From Candidatus Woesebacteria bacterium GW2011_GWA1_41_7 (GTDB lineage Bacteria; Patescibacteriota; Microgenomatia; UBA8517): 6,508 nt of DNA. The notes below the pieces were generated by a model that was given only the letters and a program-made list of their open reading frames with translations, was not told the origin of the DNA and searched no databases. The stretch covers positions 1 to 6,508 of the forward strand of contig LCBU01000045.1 in NCBI GenBank assembly GCA_000997405.1, written 5' to 3'. Made by a program: the position numbers and the translations under genes. Position 1 is the first letter of the stretch; every line of letters starts with the position of its first letter. Positions 1 through 5,009 of the stretch are shown here, piece by piece.

Positions 1-294
1 AAAGGCCGAGGACGAAGATATAACAACATCGTAATCGGATAGATCAAAACTTCTGAAGACCATTGGTGCAACAAACCTAAACATGCTAATTAATTTAGCT
101 TTGAGTGGTATGTTTTGAAGACATGAAGCATGTACTTTCCATTTCTCAACTCGCTTACGGTGTGGTCCTGCATACTCAGGTAAAAATACCGAAGTATAAA
201 TATCAGCATCAGGCCAAATTTCAAGAAGTGTTTCCACTACTCTCTCGGCTCCTCCATATTCTTTTAGATAATCATGTACAATTGCGACTTTCAT
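1..294 (-). CDS. GT4-family glycosyltransferase, N-terminal part (cut by window edge)
   Basis: Only the first 98 codons are in the window. The start (MKVAIVHDYLKEYGGAERV) is typical of GT-B fold, family 4 glycosyltransferases: a short beta strand, then HDYL, then the GGAERV glycine-rich turn, followed by a PDADIYTSVF stretch. These enzymes move a sugar from a nucleotide-sugar donor to an acceptor, usually at the inner face of the membrane, for surface polysaccharide or glycolipid synthesis. Donor and acceptor cannot be judged because the C-terminal donor-binding domain lies outside the window. The ATG at 294 is three bases after the stop of the exonuclease gene, so the two are probably co-transcribed. 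No Shine-Dalgarno sequence precedes it. The family call is fairly safe; the substrate is unknown. Confidence 0.85.
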   Translation of the reverse strand, partial: MKVAIVHDYLKEYGGAERVVETLLEIWPDADIYTSVFLPEYAGPHRKRVEKWKVHASCLQNIPLKAKLISMFRFVAPMVFRSFDLSDYDVVISSSSAF

Positions 295-297
295 AAT

Positions 298-1188
298 TTA
301 GAATAATGTACTTTGTTTACTTTCATCAACCTGCTTTCCGACTTTTTTAACTCTATCGGTTAAGGTCTTAAAACCGAAGTTTTCAAAGAGTTCAAAAACC
401 TCCGGACTGTCAATTTTCCAACCTTCCATCTGCGGAAAATCGATTTTTATGGGAACATTTTTTACAATTGTAGCGAGCCTGTGGAATAGTCTTGCATCAC
501 TTTTTCCGGATACTAATTTTTTCCTTGTTTTTGGCTCAATATCGGATAAATGAGTATAAATATTATCTATACTACTATACTTGGCTAAAAGTTTTTCCGC
601 AGTCTTTGGACCAATCCCTGATACTCCCGGATAGTTATCCGATGGGTCCCCGACTAATGCTTTAAGATCGGGTATCTCCTCGGGGGGTACTCCCATCCTT
701 TCTTTTGCTGCAGCTGCATCGTAAAGCTTGGCATTACTGAGTCCCACTACCGGCATATAAAGTTTTACCTTGTCATTAATAAGCTGCAAAATGTCCCTGT
801 CCCCCGTTACAATTATCACTTCATCTTTTGCTTTTTCTGCAATTGTTCCTATTACGTCATCCGCTTCAAAACCGGGTTTTGAGTAAATCGGAACATGAGC
901 CGCTTTAAAAAAATCTCTGGCCTTTCCAAATTGAGAGGAAAGTTCATCCGCTGTAGGCGGGCGCTGGGACTGATATTTCTCGAATTCTTTATGTCTGAAG
1001 GTTTTTTCTTTTTCATCAAAGGCGATAACAATAGAGTCCGGATTAAGATCCTGAATTACTCTTAAAAACATCGATATCAGCCCGTAGACGGCATTAATGG
1101 GCTCACCGCTTCTCGTAGTTAAAGGTGGCATGGCATGGAATGCCCTATGAAGAATTGCATTTCCGTCAATAATAACTAGCTTTCCCAT
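298..1188 (-). CDS. Stand-alone 5'-3' exonuclease (flap endonuclease, PolA N-terminal domain type)
   Basis: This 296-residue protein matches the 5' nuclease domain of DNA polymerase I over its full length, with no polymerase domain. Such enzymes remove RNA primers and 5' flaps during Okazaki fragment maturation and repair. The metal-binding acidic residues are all visible: D8 (IIDGN), D58, E108/D110/D111 (FEADDVIG), D130/D132 (VTGDRD) and D181/D184 (VGDPSDN). The helix-hairpin-helix for duplex binding follows (GVSGIGPKTAEKLL, about 188-201). The last five residues, QSTLF, fit the beta-clamp-binding pentapeptide (QxxLF) and follow a polar tail, an arrangement like the C-terminal PIP box of eukaryotic FEN1. 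The gene sits 40 bases after ftsH and has its own possible promoter whose start site falls on the ATG. Family assignment is secure; clamp binding is inferred. Confidence 0.93.
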   Translation of the reverse strand: MGKLVIIDGNAILHRAFHAMPPLTTRSGEPINAVYGLISMFLRVIQDLNPDSIVIAFDEKEKTFRHKEFEKYQSQRPPTADELSSQFGKARDFFKAAHVPIYSKPGFEADDVIGTIAEKAKDEVIIVTGDRDILQLINDKVKLYMPVVGLSNAKLYDAAAAKERMGVPPEEIPDLKALVGDPSDNYPGVSGIGPKTAEKLLAKYSSIDNIYTHLSDIEPKTRKKLVSGKSDARLFHRLATIVKNVPIKIDFPQMEGWKIDSPEVFELFENFGFKTLTDRVKKVGKQVDESKQSTLF

Positions 1189-1194
1189 GAGTGT

Positions 1195-1223
1195 ATTTTA
1201 AACCAATCCGAAGCGAATCCCAA
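1195..1223 (-). promoter_or_regulatory. Putative sigma70 promoter giving a leaderless exonuclease mRNA
   Basis: On the minus strand a -35-like TTGGGA (1218-1223, four of six matches to TTGACA) is followed after 17 bases by TAAAAT (1195-1200, five of six matches to TATAAT). Six bases then separate the -10 from the ATG at 1188. A normal start site would therefore fall at or next to the start codon, which suggests a leaderless transcript. The site lies between ftsH and the exonuclease gene, so it would add an internal start to the operon. Confidence 0.45.
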
Positions 1224-1228
1224 ATGGC

Positions 1229-1978
1229 TTATTTGTTTCCAACGATTTTTTCGAAGTCACCGCGGTCCAGAGTTTCTTTATCTATCAAAGCTTTACTAAC
1301 CTTATCCAAAAGTTTTCTATTCGCCTTCACAATTCTGGTTGCGGATTTTAATCCTGCATCCAGGAATTTCTTAGTCTCTGTGTCAATTCTTTCCATAAAA
1401 GCCGGGGAGTTTTGTGCCCCTTCATACCATTCCATTTGACCGAAGTCTCCCATTCCCATATCCGGACCAAAGTTAATTGGTCCCAAGTCACTCATTCCAA
1501 ACTCAACCACCATTGACTTGGCAATCTTAGTGGCCTGGGCAATGTCACTTGCCGCACCACTGGTCATTTCATTAAATACAACCTCTTCAGCTGCCCTACC
1601 GCCAAGCATGGCGGTTATCTGTTCCAAAAGGCGGGATTTGGTTTCGTGGGTTCTGTCTCCGGTAGGAGGAATCAGAGTATGGCCCAAACTCATGCCACGG
1701 GCTACTATAGATATTCTCTCAACAGGATCGGTGTGTTTTAGGAAACGGGTAACTATGGCGTGTCCGGCTTCATGATAGGCTGTAATCTTTTTATCTTCAT
1801 CGCTTTGTAGTCTCTTTTTGGCGGGACCAAGCTTTACTTTTGTAGCCGATTCCTCAATGTCTGACATTGAAATCTCGGTTGCATTATTTCTTGCTGCTCC
1901 GATTGCTGCCTCATTCAACATGTTTTCAAGATCGGCTCCAGAAAAACCTACGGTTCTGTCGGCAACCTGACCCCAATT
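1229..1978 (-). CDS. ftsH: FtsH C-terminal fragment: AAA+ lid end and zinc protease domain
   Basis: This is the downstream part of the interrupted ftsH. Homology begins at about 1978 (NWGQVADRT, then GFSGADLENMLNEAA, the end of the AAA+ lid) and runs through the M41 protease domain. The zinc site HEAGH is clear (encoded at about 1760-1774), and the GMSDLGPINF region follows. The protein ends EKIVGNK at a TAA. The open frame extends up to an ATG at 2035, but its first 19 or so codons there overlap the N-terminal piece in another frame and look unlike FtsH, so that start is not credible. No promoter or ribosome-binding site is seen for a separate product. In intact FtsH this domain degrades membrane and cytosolic proteins unfolded by the ATPase. 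On its own it would lack ATPase and membrane anchor. Confidence 0.85.
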   Translation of the reverse strand, partial: NWGQVADRTVGFSGADLENMLNEAAIGAARNNATEISMSDIEESATKVKLGPAKKRLQSDEDKKITAYHEAGHAIVTRFLKHTDPVERISIVARGMSLGHTLIPPTGDRTHETKSRLLEQITAMLGGRAAEEVVFNEMTSGAASDIAQATKIAKSMVVEFGMSDLGPINFGPDMGMGDFGQMEWYEGAQNSPAFMERIDTETKKFLDAGLKSATRIVKANRKLLDKVSKALIDKETLDRGDFEKIVGNK

Positions 1979-3014
1979 ACCTTCCGGGTCTGAGAAGTGC
2001 GGGGTCCAAAAGGTCTCCTCTATTGGTTGCTGCAATCACAATGACATTATCATTCGGGGTAAAACCATCCATCTCAACCAAAATCTGATTTAATGTTTGC
2101 TCCCTCTCATCATGTCCCCCCATCATCCCGCGGCCACGTTGTCTACCGATTGCGTCAATTTCATCAATAAAAATTATTGATGGAGCCGAGGCTTTTGCCT
2201 GTGCAAAAAGATCTCTGGCACGTGATGCACCTACTCCGACAAGCATTTCCATAAATTCCGATCCGGCCATAGAAAAGAAAGGAACTCCGGCCTCACCTGC
2301 GACAGCTTTGGCAAGAAGAGTTTTTCCAACTCCTGAAGGTCCGACCAAAAGTGCACCTTTTGGTGTTCTAGCACCAATCTTCCTGTACTTTAATGGGTTT
2401 TTAAGAAAATCCACAAGCTCCTCAAGTTCCTTTTTTGCTTCATCTACCCCTGCAACATCCGAAAAAGTAACATTTTGTTTACCTTTGGCAAAAACTTTTG
2501 CTTTACTTCTTCCGAAAGAGAAAATGTCCTGGGCGCCTTTATTTTGGGCACGCAACACATAATAGAAAAATCCAACCATAAGAAGAATCGGGAGTACTAC
2601 ACCGAGCACACTGCCGATTGCCTTGGTCGCAGACTGATCAACGATTTCATAATTTACAGTTGACGGGTCCACTCCATAATTTTTAAGAATATCTGAAAAA
2701 TTTTCCGTATCTTCTTTTGTAGAAGTTTTAATGCTTTTGTCTTTGTTGGTAATGATAAGTTTTGCCCCCTCAACTTCCACCTTCTCCACATTACCGGATT
2801 TGATGTCGCTCATAAGCTGGGGAATACTCTCCTTACCGGCGCTGCCAAAGGTCTGAATAGCTGCAATAAAAGCAGGGATCACAAAGAAAATGATTAGAAT
2901 TGTCGCTGCAATGGTCCAAAGATTAACACGAAGTCTTACTTGAACTTGTTTTCTACCTTTTTTGGATGTCTTTTTACCAGACTGGTTTTGATTGAAAAAT
3001 TTAGTAGGATCCAT
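1977..3014 (-). CDS. ftsH: ATP-dependent zinc protease FtsH, N-terminal part, broken by frameshift/deletion
   Basis: FtsH is a hexameric membrane AAA+ protease for quality control. This 345-residue piece has a basic cytoplasmic tail (1-31), transmembrane segment 1 (about 32-54), an extracytoplasmic domain, transmembrane segment 2 (about 133-153), and the AAA+ core: Walker A GPSGVGKT (225-232), pore loop MLVGVG (257-262), Walker B IIFIDE (280-285), sensor-1 AATN (328-331) and LLRPGR (340-345). A TAA follows RPGR directly. Normal FtsH continues with FDR and roughly 30 more residues before the segment found in the next frame, so about 95 bases appear to be missing and the frame shifts. The second arginine finger (in FDR) and the start of the helical lid are lost. 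The start at 3014, 20 bases after the tRNA-binding protein gene, gives the expected N-terminus. This is either a true pseudogene or an assembly error. Confidence 0.9.
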   Translation of the reverse strand: MDPTKFFNQNQSGKKTSKKGRKQVQVRLRVNLWTIAATILIIFFVIPAFIAAIQTFGSAGKESIPQLMSDIKSGNVEKVEVEGAKLIITNKDKSIKTSTKEDTENFSDILKNYGVDPSTVNYEIVDQSATKAIGSVLGVVLPILLMVGFFYYVLRAQNKGAQDIFSFGRSKAKVFAKGKQNVTFSDVAGVDEAKKELEELVDFLKNPLKYRKIGARTPKGALLVGPSGVGKTLLAKAVAGEAGVPFFSMAGSEFMEMLVGVGASRARDLFAQAKASAPSIIFIDEIDAIGRQRGRGMMGGHDEREQTLNQILVEMDGFTPNDNVIVIAATNRGDLLDPALLRPGR

Positions 3015-3034
3015 TGAGCGTATATATTACACCT

Positions 3035-3403
3035 TTATCGCACTTTTGTCCCGTTCGGAACTTCTTTTTGAAGCTTAAAAAGAACTGGGGCAACTTCTTC
3101 GGCTTCTTTTTCTGCTAAAGCATCTCCCGGGGACGCCATTATCATCATTACTTCTGAAAGTTCTTTATCCGGTCCTATCTTTTTTGGCTCAAGATTAACA
3201 ACAAAGGGAAATTGATGTCCGATAAGGTCCTCCGGTTTATAGAACTTCATTATGCCCGAAAATGCGTTTTTTCTTCCGATTTCATCCCCCAAATCCACTT
3301 CGAGTTTCATCACCCAATGACTCCACTCCGGAACTTCCGCAGCTACCACCGTTCCGATTCTTATGTCTACTTTTTCAAAATCATCAAAAGAAATATTAGT
3401 CAT
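3035..3403 (-). CDS. OB-fold tRNA-binding domain protein (MetRS C-terminal/CsaA/EMAPII-like)
   Basis: The 122-residue protein is a single OB-fold tRNA-binding domain. The opening FDDFEKVDIRIGTVV is the family signature (FeDFekvDIRvGtV), followed by LEVDLGDEIGRKNAFSGI, a YKPEDLIGH segment and VVNLEPKKIG. Relatives occur as the C-terminal appendage of methionyl-tRNA synthetase, as the chaperone-like CsaA, and as Trbp111, and act as dimers that bind tRNA non-specifically. The usual GveSqGMlLaA stretch is replaced by ELSEVMMIMAS, so this is a divergent subgroup. The gene starts 18 bases after the trpS stop and ends 20 bases before ftsH, so it is probably under the control of the trpS leader. No Shine-Dalgarno sequence precedes the ATG. 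Whether it assists MetRS, TrpRS or tRNA in general cannot be told, so no gene symbol is given. Confidence 0.82.
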   Translation of the reverse strand: MTNISFDDFEKVDIRIGTVVAAEVPEWSHWVMKLEVDLGDEIGRKNAFSGIMKFYKPEDLIGHQFPFVVNLEPKKIGPDKELSEVMMIMASPGDALAEKEAEEVAPVLFKLQKEVPNGTKVR

Positions 3404-3421
3404 ATTATTTGAAATATTTCA

Positions 3422-4420
3422 TCATCGGATGTAGTCGATTTTCATCGCTCTTTTAACTTTCTTCATTGTCTCCCCGGCAACCTCTCTCGCCTTGGCTGTT
3501 CCTTCAGTCAAAATTTGATTCAAAAGTTCATCTTTCCCCTCAAATTCATGTCTTTTCTCCCTAATTGGCGTCAAAAACGCATTCAAAGCCACAAAAAGTT
3601 TTTCTTTAACCTCAATATCCCCCACTTTACCTTCCCTATACCTCATTTTCAGATCCTCTACTTCGGTCTTATTTGGATTGAAAATTTCGTGATAGACAAA
3701 AACCGGATTCCCTTCAACTTTTCCTGGATCAGTAGGATGGATTCTTGTTGGATCCGTATACATTCTCATCACTTTCTTTTTAAGTTCATCTTCGGAATCG
3801 GACAGATAAATGGCGTTGCCCAGGCTTTTGCCCATTTTTGCATTTCCATCGATTCCGGGAAGTCTTTTAACATCCCCCAGGAGAGGCTTGGGCTCAACAA
3901 ATGTTTCACCGTAAAGCGAATTAAATTTCCTGACTATCTCCCTTGTCTGCTCAACCATAGGAAGCTGGTCTTCCCCAACCGGAACCAGATCGGCATTAAA
4001 TACCGTTATATCGGCAGCCTGAGAAACCGGGTACATGGCAAATCCGGCCGGAAGGCTTTGTCCGAATCCTTTTTGTTTGATTTCATCCTTAACCGTCGGG
4101 TTTCTTAGAACCCTTTCAAGAGTAACCAGGTTGAGGTAAAAAACAGTCAATTCGGCTATCTCTGGAATCATCGATTGAATCAAAATGGTTGTCTTTTTAG
4201 GATCTATCCCCACAGCCAAATAATCCAAAAGAACCTCTTTTATATTGTCTCTCACCTTTTGCGGATTGTCGAAATTGTCGGTCAGAGCCTGAACATCGGC
4301 TATCATCACAAATTGGTCATACGAATCCTGAAGCTTTACTCTATTTTTCAAGCTCCCAACATAGTGCCCCAGGTGCATTTTACCTGTCGGCCTGTCACCG
4401 GTTAAAATTCTTTTTCTCAT
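3422..4420 (-). CDS. trpS: Tryptophanyl-tRNA synthetase (class I)
   Basis: TrpRS charges tRNA-Trp with tryptophan in the cytoplasm using ATP. At 332 residues the protein has the normal bacterial length. The class I signatures are present: the HIGH motif as HLGH (residues 16-19, after TGDRPTGKM) and the KMSKS loop as KMGKS (195-199, in [13 protein letters not shown]). Other typical TrpRS segments are ADVQALTDN (41-49), YPVSQAADI (130-138) and VPVGEDQ (146-152), which line the tryptophan and ATP pocket. The ATG at 4420 gives the expected N-terminus and lies 21 bases beyond the leader terminator; there is no Shine-Dalgarno sequence. The gene heads an operon with the tRNA-binding protein gene and is preceded by a T-box leader with UGG in its specifier loop, so expression should rise when tRNA-Trp is uncharged. 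Confidence 0.97.
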   Translation of the reverse strand: MRKRILTGDRPTGKMHLGHYVGSLKNRVKLQDSYDQFVMIADVQALTDNFDNPQKVRDNIKEVLLDYLAVGIDPKKTTILIQSMIPEIAELTVFYLNLVTLERVLRNPTVKDEIKQKGFGQSLPAGFAMYPVSQAADITVFNADLVPVGEDQLPMVEQTREIVRKFNSLYGETFVEPKPLLGDVKRLPGIDGNAKMGKSLGNAIYLSDSEDELKKKVMRMYTDPTRIHPTDPGKVEGNPVFVYHEIFNPNKTEVEDLKMRYREGKVGDIEVKEKLFVALNAFLTPIREKRHEFEGKDELLNQILTEGTAKAREVAGETMKKVKRAMKIDYIR

Positions 4421-4441
4421 ATTTTTAGTGTATCAGAAAAC

Positions 4442-4475
4442 AAAAAATCCGTCCTCAATTACGATAAGGACGGAT
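4442..4475 (-). terminator. Rho-independent terminator of the trpS T-box leader
   Basis: In the minus-strand transcript AUCCGUCCU (4467-4475) pairs perfectly over nine bases with AGGACGGAU (4447-4455) around an 11-base loop and runs into a U-tract (4442-4447). The 5' arm of this stem contains the CCGUCCUU needed for the antiterminator, so the two structures exclude each other. It ends 21 bases before the trpS ATG, the expected place for a transcriptional attenuator. Confidence 0.92.
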
Positions 4476-4531
4476 ATTGCTCTTCCAGAGTAAACCGTGG
4501 TGCCACCTTAATTACTTCTCAATCTCCCTTT

Positions 4532-4569
4532 AAGGCTCAAGAGTCCCAACCATACTCCTTCATCGCCTT
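4532..4569 (-). promoter_or_regulatory. Ultrashort Stem I / specifier hairpin of the T-box
   Basis: On the minus strand this 38-base hairpin has a lower helix AAGGC/GCCUU, an internal loop GAUGA opposite GA, an upper helix AGGAGU/ACUCUU, and a nine-base loop AUGGUUGGG. The internal loop is an exact kink-turn layout (three-base bulge GAU plus tandem G-A pairs), which is the conserved GAUGA element at the base of T-box Stem I. AGUA at the top of the 5' strand matches the specifier-loop element. The loop contains UGG (Trp codon) twice, at 4550-4552 and 4546-4548; the second is followed by a purine, as is usual for a specifier. The distal arm and AG-bulge platform of normal Stem I are absent. Confidence 0.75.
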
Positions 4570-4578
4570 GTCTTGTGT

Positions 4579-4646
4579 TGCGGGGTTGGGAGTTGCGCCC
4601 AACCTGTGAGATTATGAGCCTCACGTGCACTGTACACTACCCCGCA
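4579..4646 (-). tRNA. tRNA-like cloverleaf with CAU anticodon in the trpS leader (degenerate tRNA-fMet-like)
   Basis: On the minus strand 68 bases fold as a cloverleaf: acceptor UGCGGGG/CCCCGCA (seven perfect pairs), U8-A9, D-arm GUG/CAC with a seven-base loop, one base (G), anticodon arm UGAGG/UCUCA with loop CUCAUAA, four-base variable region, and T-arm UUGGG/CCCAA with loop CGCAACU. The acceptor, the anticodon loop and the 3' CGCAAC resemble bacterial initiator tRNA. It departs from a working tRNA: the D-loop has no GG, the T-loop has CG instead of UU at 54-55, and the 3' end reads ACA, not ACCA. The anticodon stem lacks the initiator's three G-C pairs and 1:72 is paired. It starts about 13 bases after the predicted transcription start and ends nine bases before the T-box Stem I. 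It could be a tRNA pseudogene, a trimmed functional tRNA, or a tRNA mimic within the leader. Confidence 0.55.
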
Positions 4647-4665
4647 TGTAAACTAACTAGTCGCA

Positions 4666-4674
4666 ATTATAGCA
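4666..4674 (-). promoter_or_regulatory. Extended -10 promoter for the trpS leader
   Basis: The minus strand reads TGCTATAAT, a perfect TATAAT (4666-4671) with the TG of an extended -10 element. No good -35 is present at 16-18 bases, which extended -10 promoters tolerate. Transcription would begin near 4659, so the transcript would include the tRNA-like cloverleaf, the T-box and trpS. Confidence 0.7.
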
Positions 4675-4717
4675 TATCAAGGCAATAACTCGATAGGTTG
4701 GGATCCAAAAATGATAG

Positions 4718-4799
4718 GCTCAGCTTGCCTCTCGGCAAAAAACAGTGCCTCGTGGTAAGCTCAGCTTGCCTCTCGGCAAAAAACAGTGCCTCGTGGTAA
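4718..4799. repeat. Two perfect tandem copies of a 41-bp repeat
   Basis: Copies at 4718-4758 and 4759-4799 are identical and directly abutting. Each unit begins GCTCAGC and contains a five-pair inverted repeat TTGCC-TCTC-GGCAA, followed by an A-run, CAGTGCC and TCGTGGTAA. Read on the minus strand the hairpin loop is GAGA, a GNRA tetraloop. Neither orientation has a T-run after the stem, so it is not a terminator. The repeats lie between the leftward trpS promoter and the rightward tRNA-Met promoter, and the end of the second copy supplies most of the latter. They may be a regulator-binding array, a simple duplication, or copies of a genome-wide repeat. Nothing else is seen between 4675 and 4717. 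Confidence 0.9.
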
Positions 4800-4802
4800 A
4801 AT
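4794..4802 (+). promoter_or_regulatory. Putative extended -10 promoter of tRNA-Met
   Basis: TGGTAAAAT gives an extended -10 (TG plus TAAAAT, five of six matches) about 28 bases before the tRNA. Its first six bases are the end of the second 41-bp repeat; the first copy ends in TGGTAAGC and lacks the motif. No convincing -35 is visible. Confidence 0.45.
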
Positions 4803-4829
4803 ATAGCCTGAGTCTGGGCAAGTTTCCAA

Positions 4830-4906
4830 GCCAGGGTAGCTCAGTCGGTGAGAGCGCGGCATTCATAACGCCGAGGTCGAGGGTCCGAGTCCCTCCCCTG
4901 GCACCA
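4830..4906 (+). tRNA. tRNA-Met(CAU), elongator type, with encoded CCA
   Basis: A full cloverleaf: acceptor GCCAGGG/CCCTGGC, D-stem GCTC/GAGC with GG in the loop, anticodon arm CGGCA/CGCCG with loop TTCATAA (anticodon CAT at 4864-4866), variable AGGTC, T-arm GAGGG/CCCTC, discriminator A and encoded CCA. The paired 1:72 and the missing three G-C pairs at the foot of the anticodon stem argue against initiator tRNA. Elongator Met is most likely, but tRNA-Ile2 (CAU modified to lysidine) cannot be excluded by eye. Two oddities: the T-loop reads TCC rather than TTC (C at position 55), and pair 31:39 is an A-C mismatch. Confidence 0.93.
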
Positions 4907-4950
4907 AATATACGACATATCAGAAATATCATTTATACCGAGTGTCCTGA

Positions 4951-5001
4951 CGATTTCTGTTATAACGCTGAGGTTCAAGGGTTTAATCCCCACCACTGAC
5001 A
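4951..5001 (+). pseudogene. Decayed 3' half of a tRNA related to the adjacent tRNA-Met
   Basis: From about 4959 the sequence parallels the 3' half of the neighbouring tRNA-Met: TATAACGC-T-GAGGT here against CATAACGC-C-GAGGT there, then AAGGGTTTAATCCCC against GAGGGTCCGAGTCCC, then CACCACTGACA. The anticodon position reads TAT. No D-arm or matching 5' acceptor strand is found upstream, and the T-stem closes with only three pairs, so a functional tRNA is unlikely. It looks like the remnant of a tandem tRNA duplication. The 44 bases between it and tRNA-Met hold nothing recognisable. Confidence 0.55.
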
Positions 5002-5009
5002 TTAAGAGG

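Larger units (their letters stand above)
4442..4569 (-). promoter_or_regulatory. T-box riboswitch (tRNA-Trp sensing) controlling trpS, minimal form
   Basis: Read on the minus strand, the T-box sequence AAGGUGGCACCACGG (4495-4509) closely matches the consensus AGGGUGGNACCGCG. AAGG pairs with downstream CCUU and ACGG with CCGU, leaving UGGCACC as the seven-base bulge: the classical antiterminator. UGGC would pair with GCCA, the 3' end of a tRNA with discriminator G73, as bacterial tRNA-Trp has. A small hairpin CUC-UGGAA-GAG caps the antiterminator. Upstream is a kink-turn hairpin with UGG in its loop, acting as Stem I. Only about 22 bases separate it from the T-box, with no room for normal Stems II, IIA/B and III. 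Uncharged tRNA-Trp should stabilise the antiterminator and let transcription enter trpS. The T-box identity is very secure; the minimal architecture is read from the sequence. Confidence 0.93.

Noticed and set aside
3410..3421. Perfect palindrome TGAAATATTTCA between trpS and the tRNA-binding protein gene
   Set aside because: Short and AT-rich, too small for a stable hairpin once a loop is allowed, no T-run; probably chance.
3515..4108. Plus-strand open frame of 197 codons antisense to trpS
   Set aside because: Low-complexity F/I/H-rich translation opposite a well-conserved gene; no promoter or start signal.
4728..4745. Repeat hairpin TTGCC/GGCAA as a terminator
   Set aside because: The T-run on the minus strand precedes the stem rather than following it, and on the plus strand an A-run follows.
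4718..4799. CRISPR array
   Set aside because: The two units abut directly with no spacers and there are no cas genes.
4720..4932. Minus-strand open frame of 70 codons across the repeats and tRNA-Met
   Set aside because: It is the antisense of the tRNA (GTRTLDLGVMNAALSPTELP is the familiar translated tRNA shadow) plus two copies of the 41-bp repeat.
4745..4999. Plus-strand open frame of 84 codons through tRNA-Met
   Set aside because: It reads straight through the tRNA gene and its remnant (SSVGESAAFITPRSRVRVPP is a typical tRNA shadow); no protein family resemblance.
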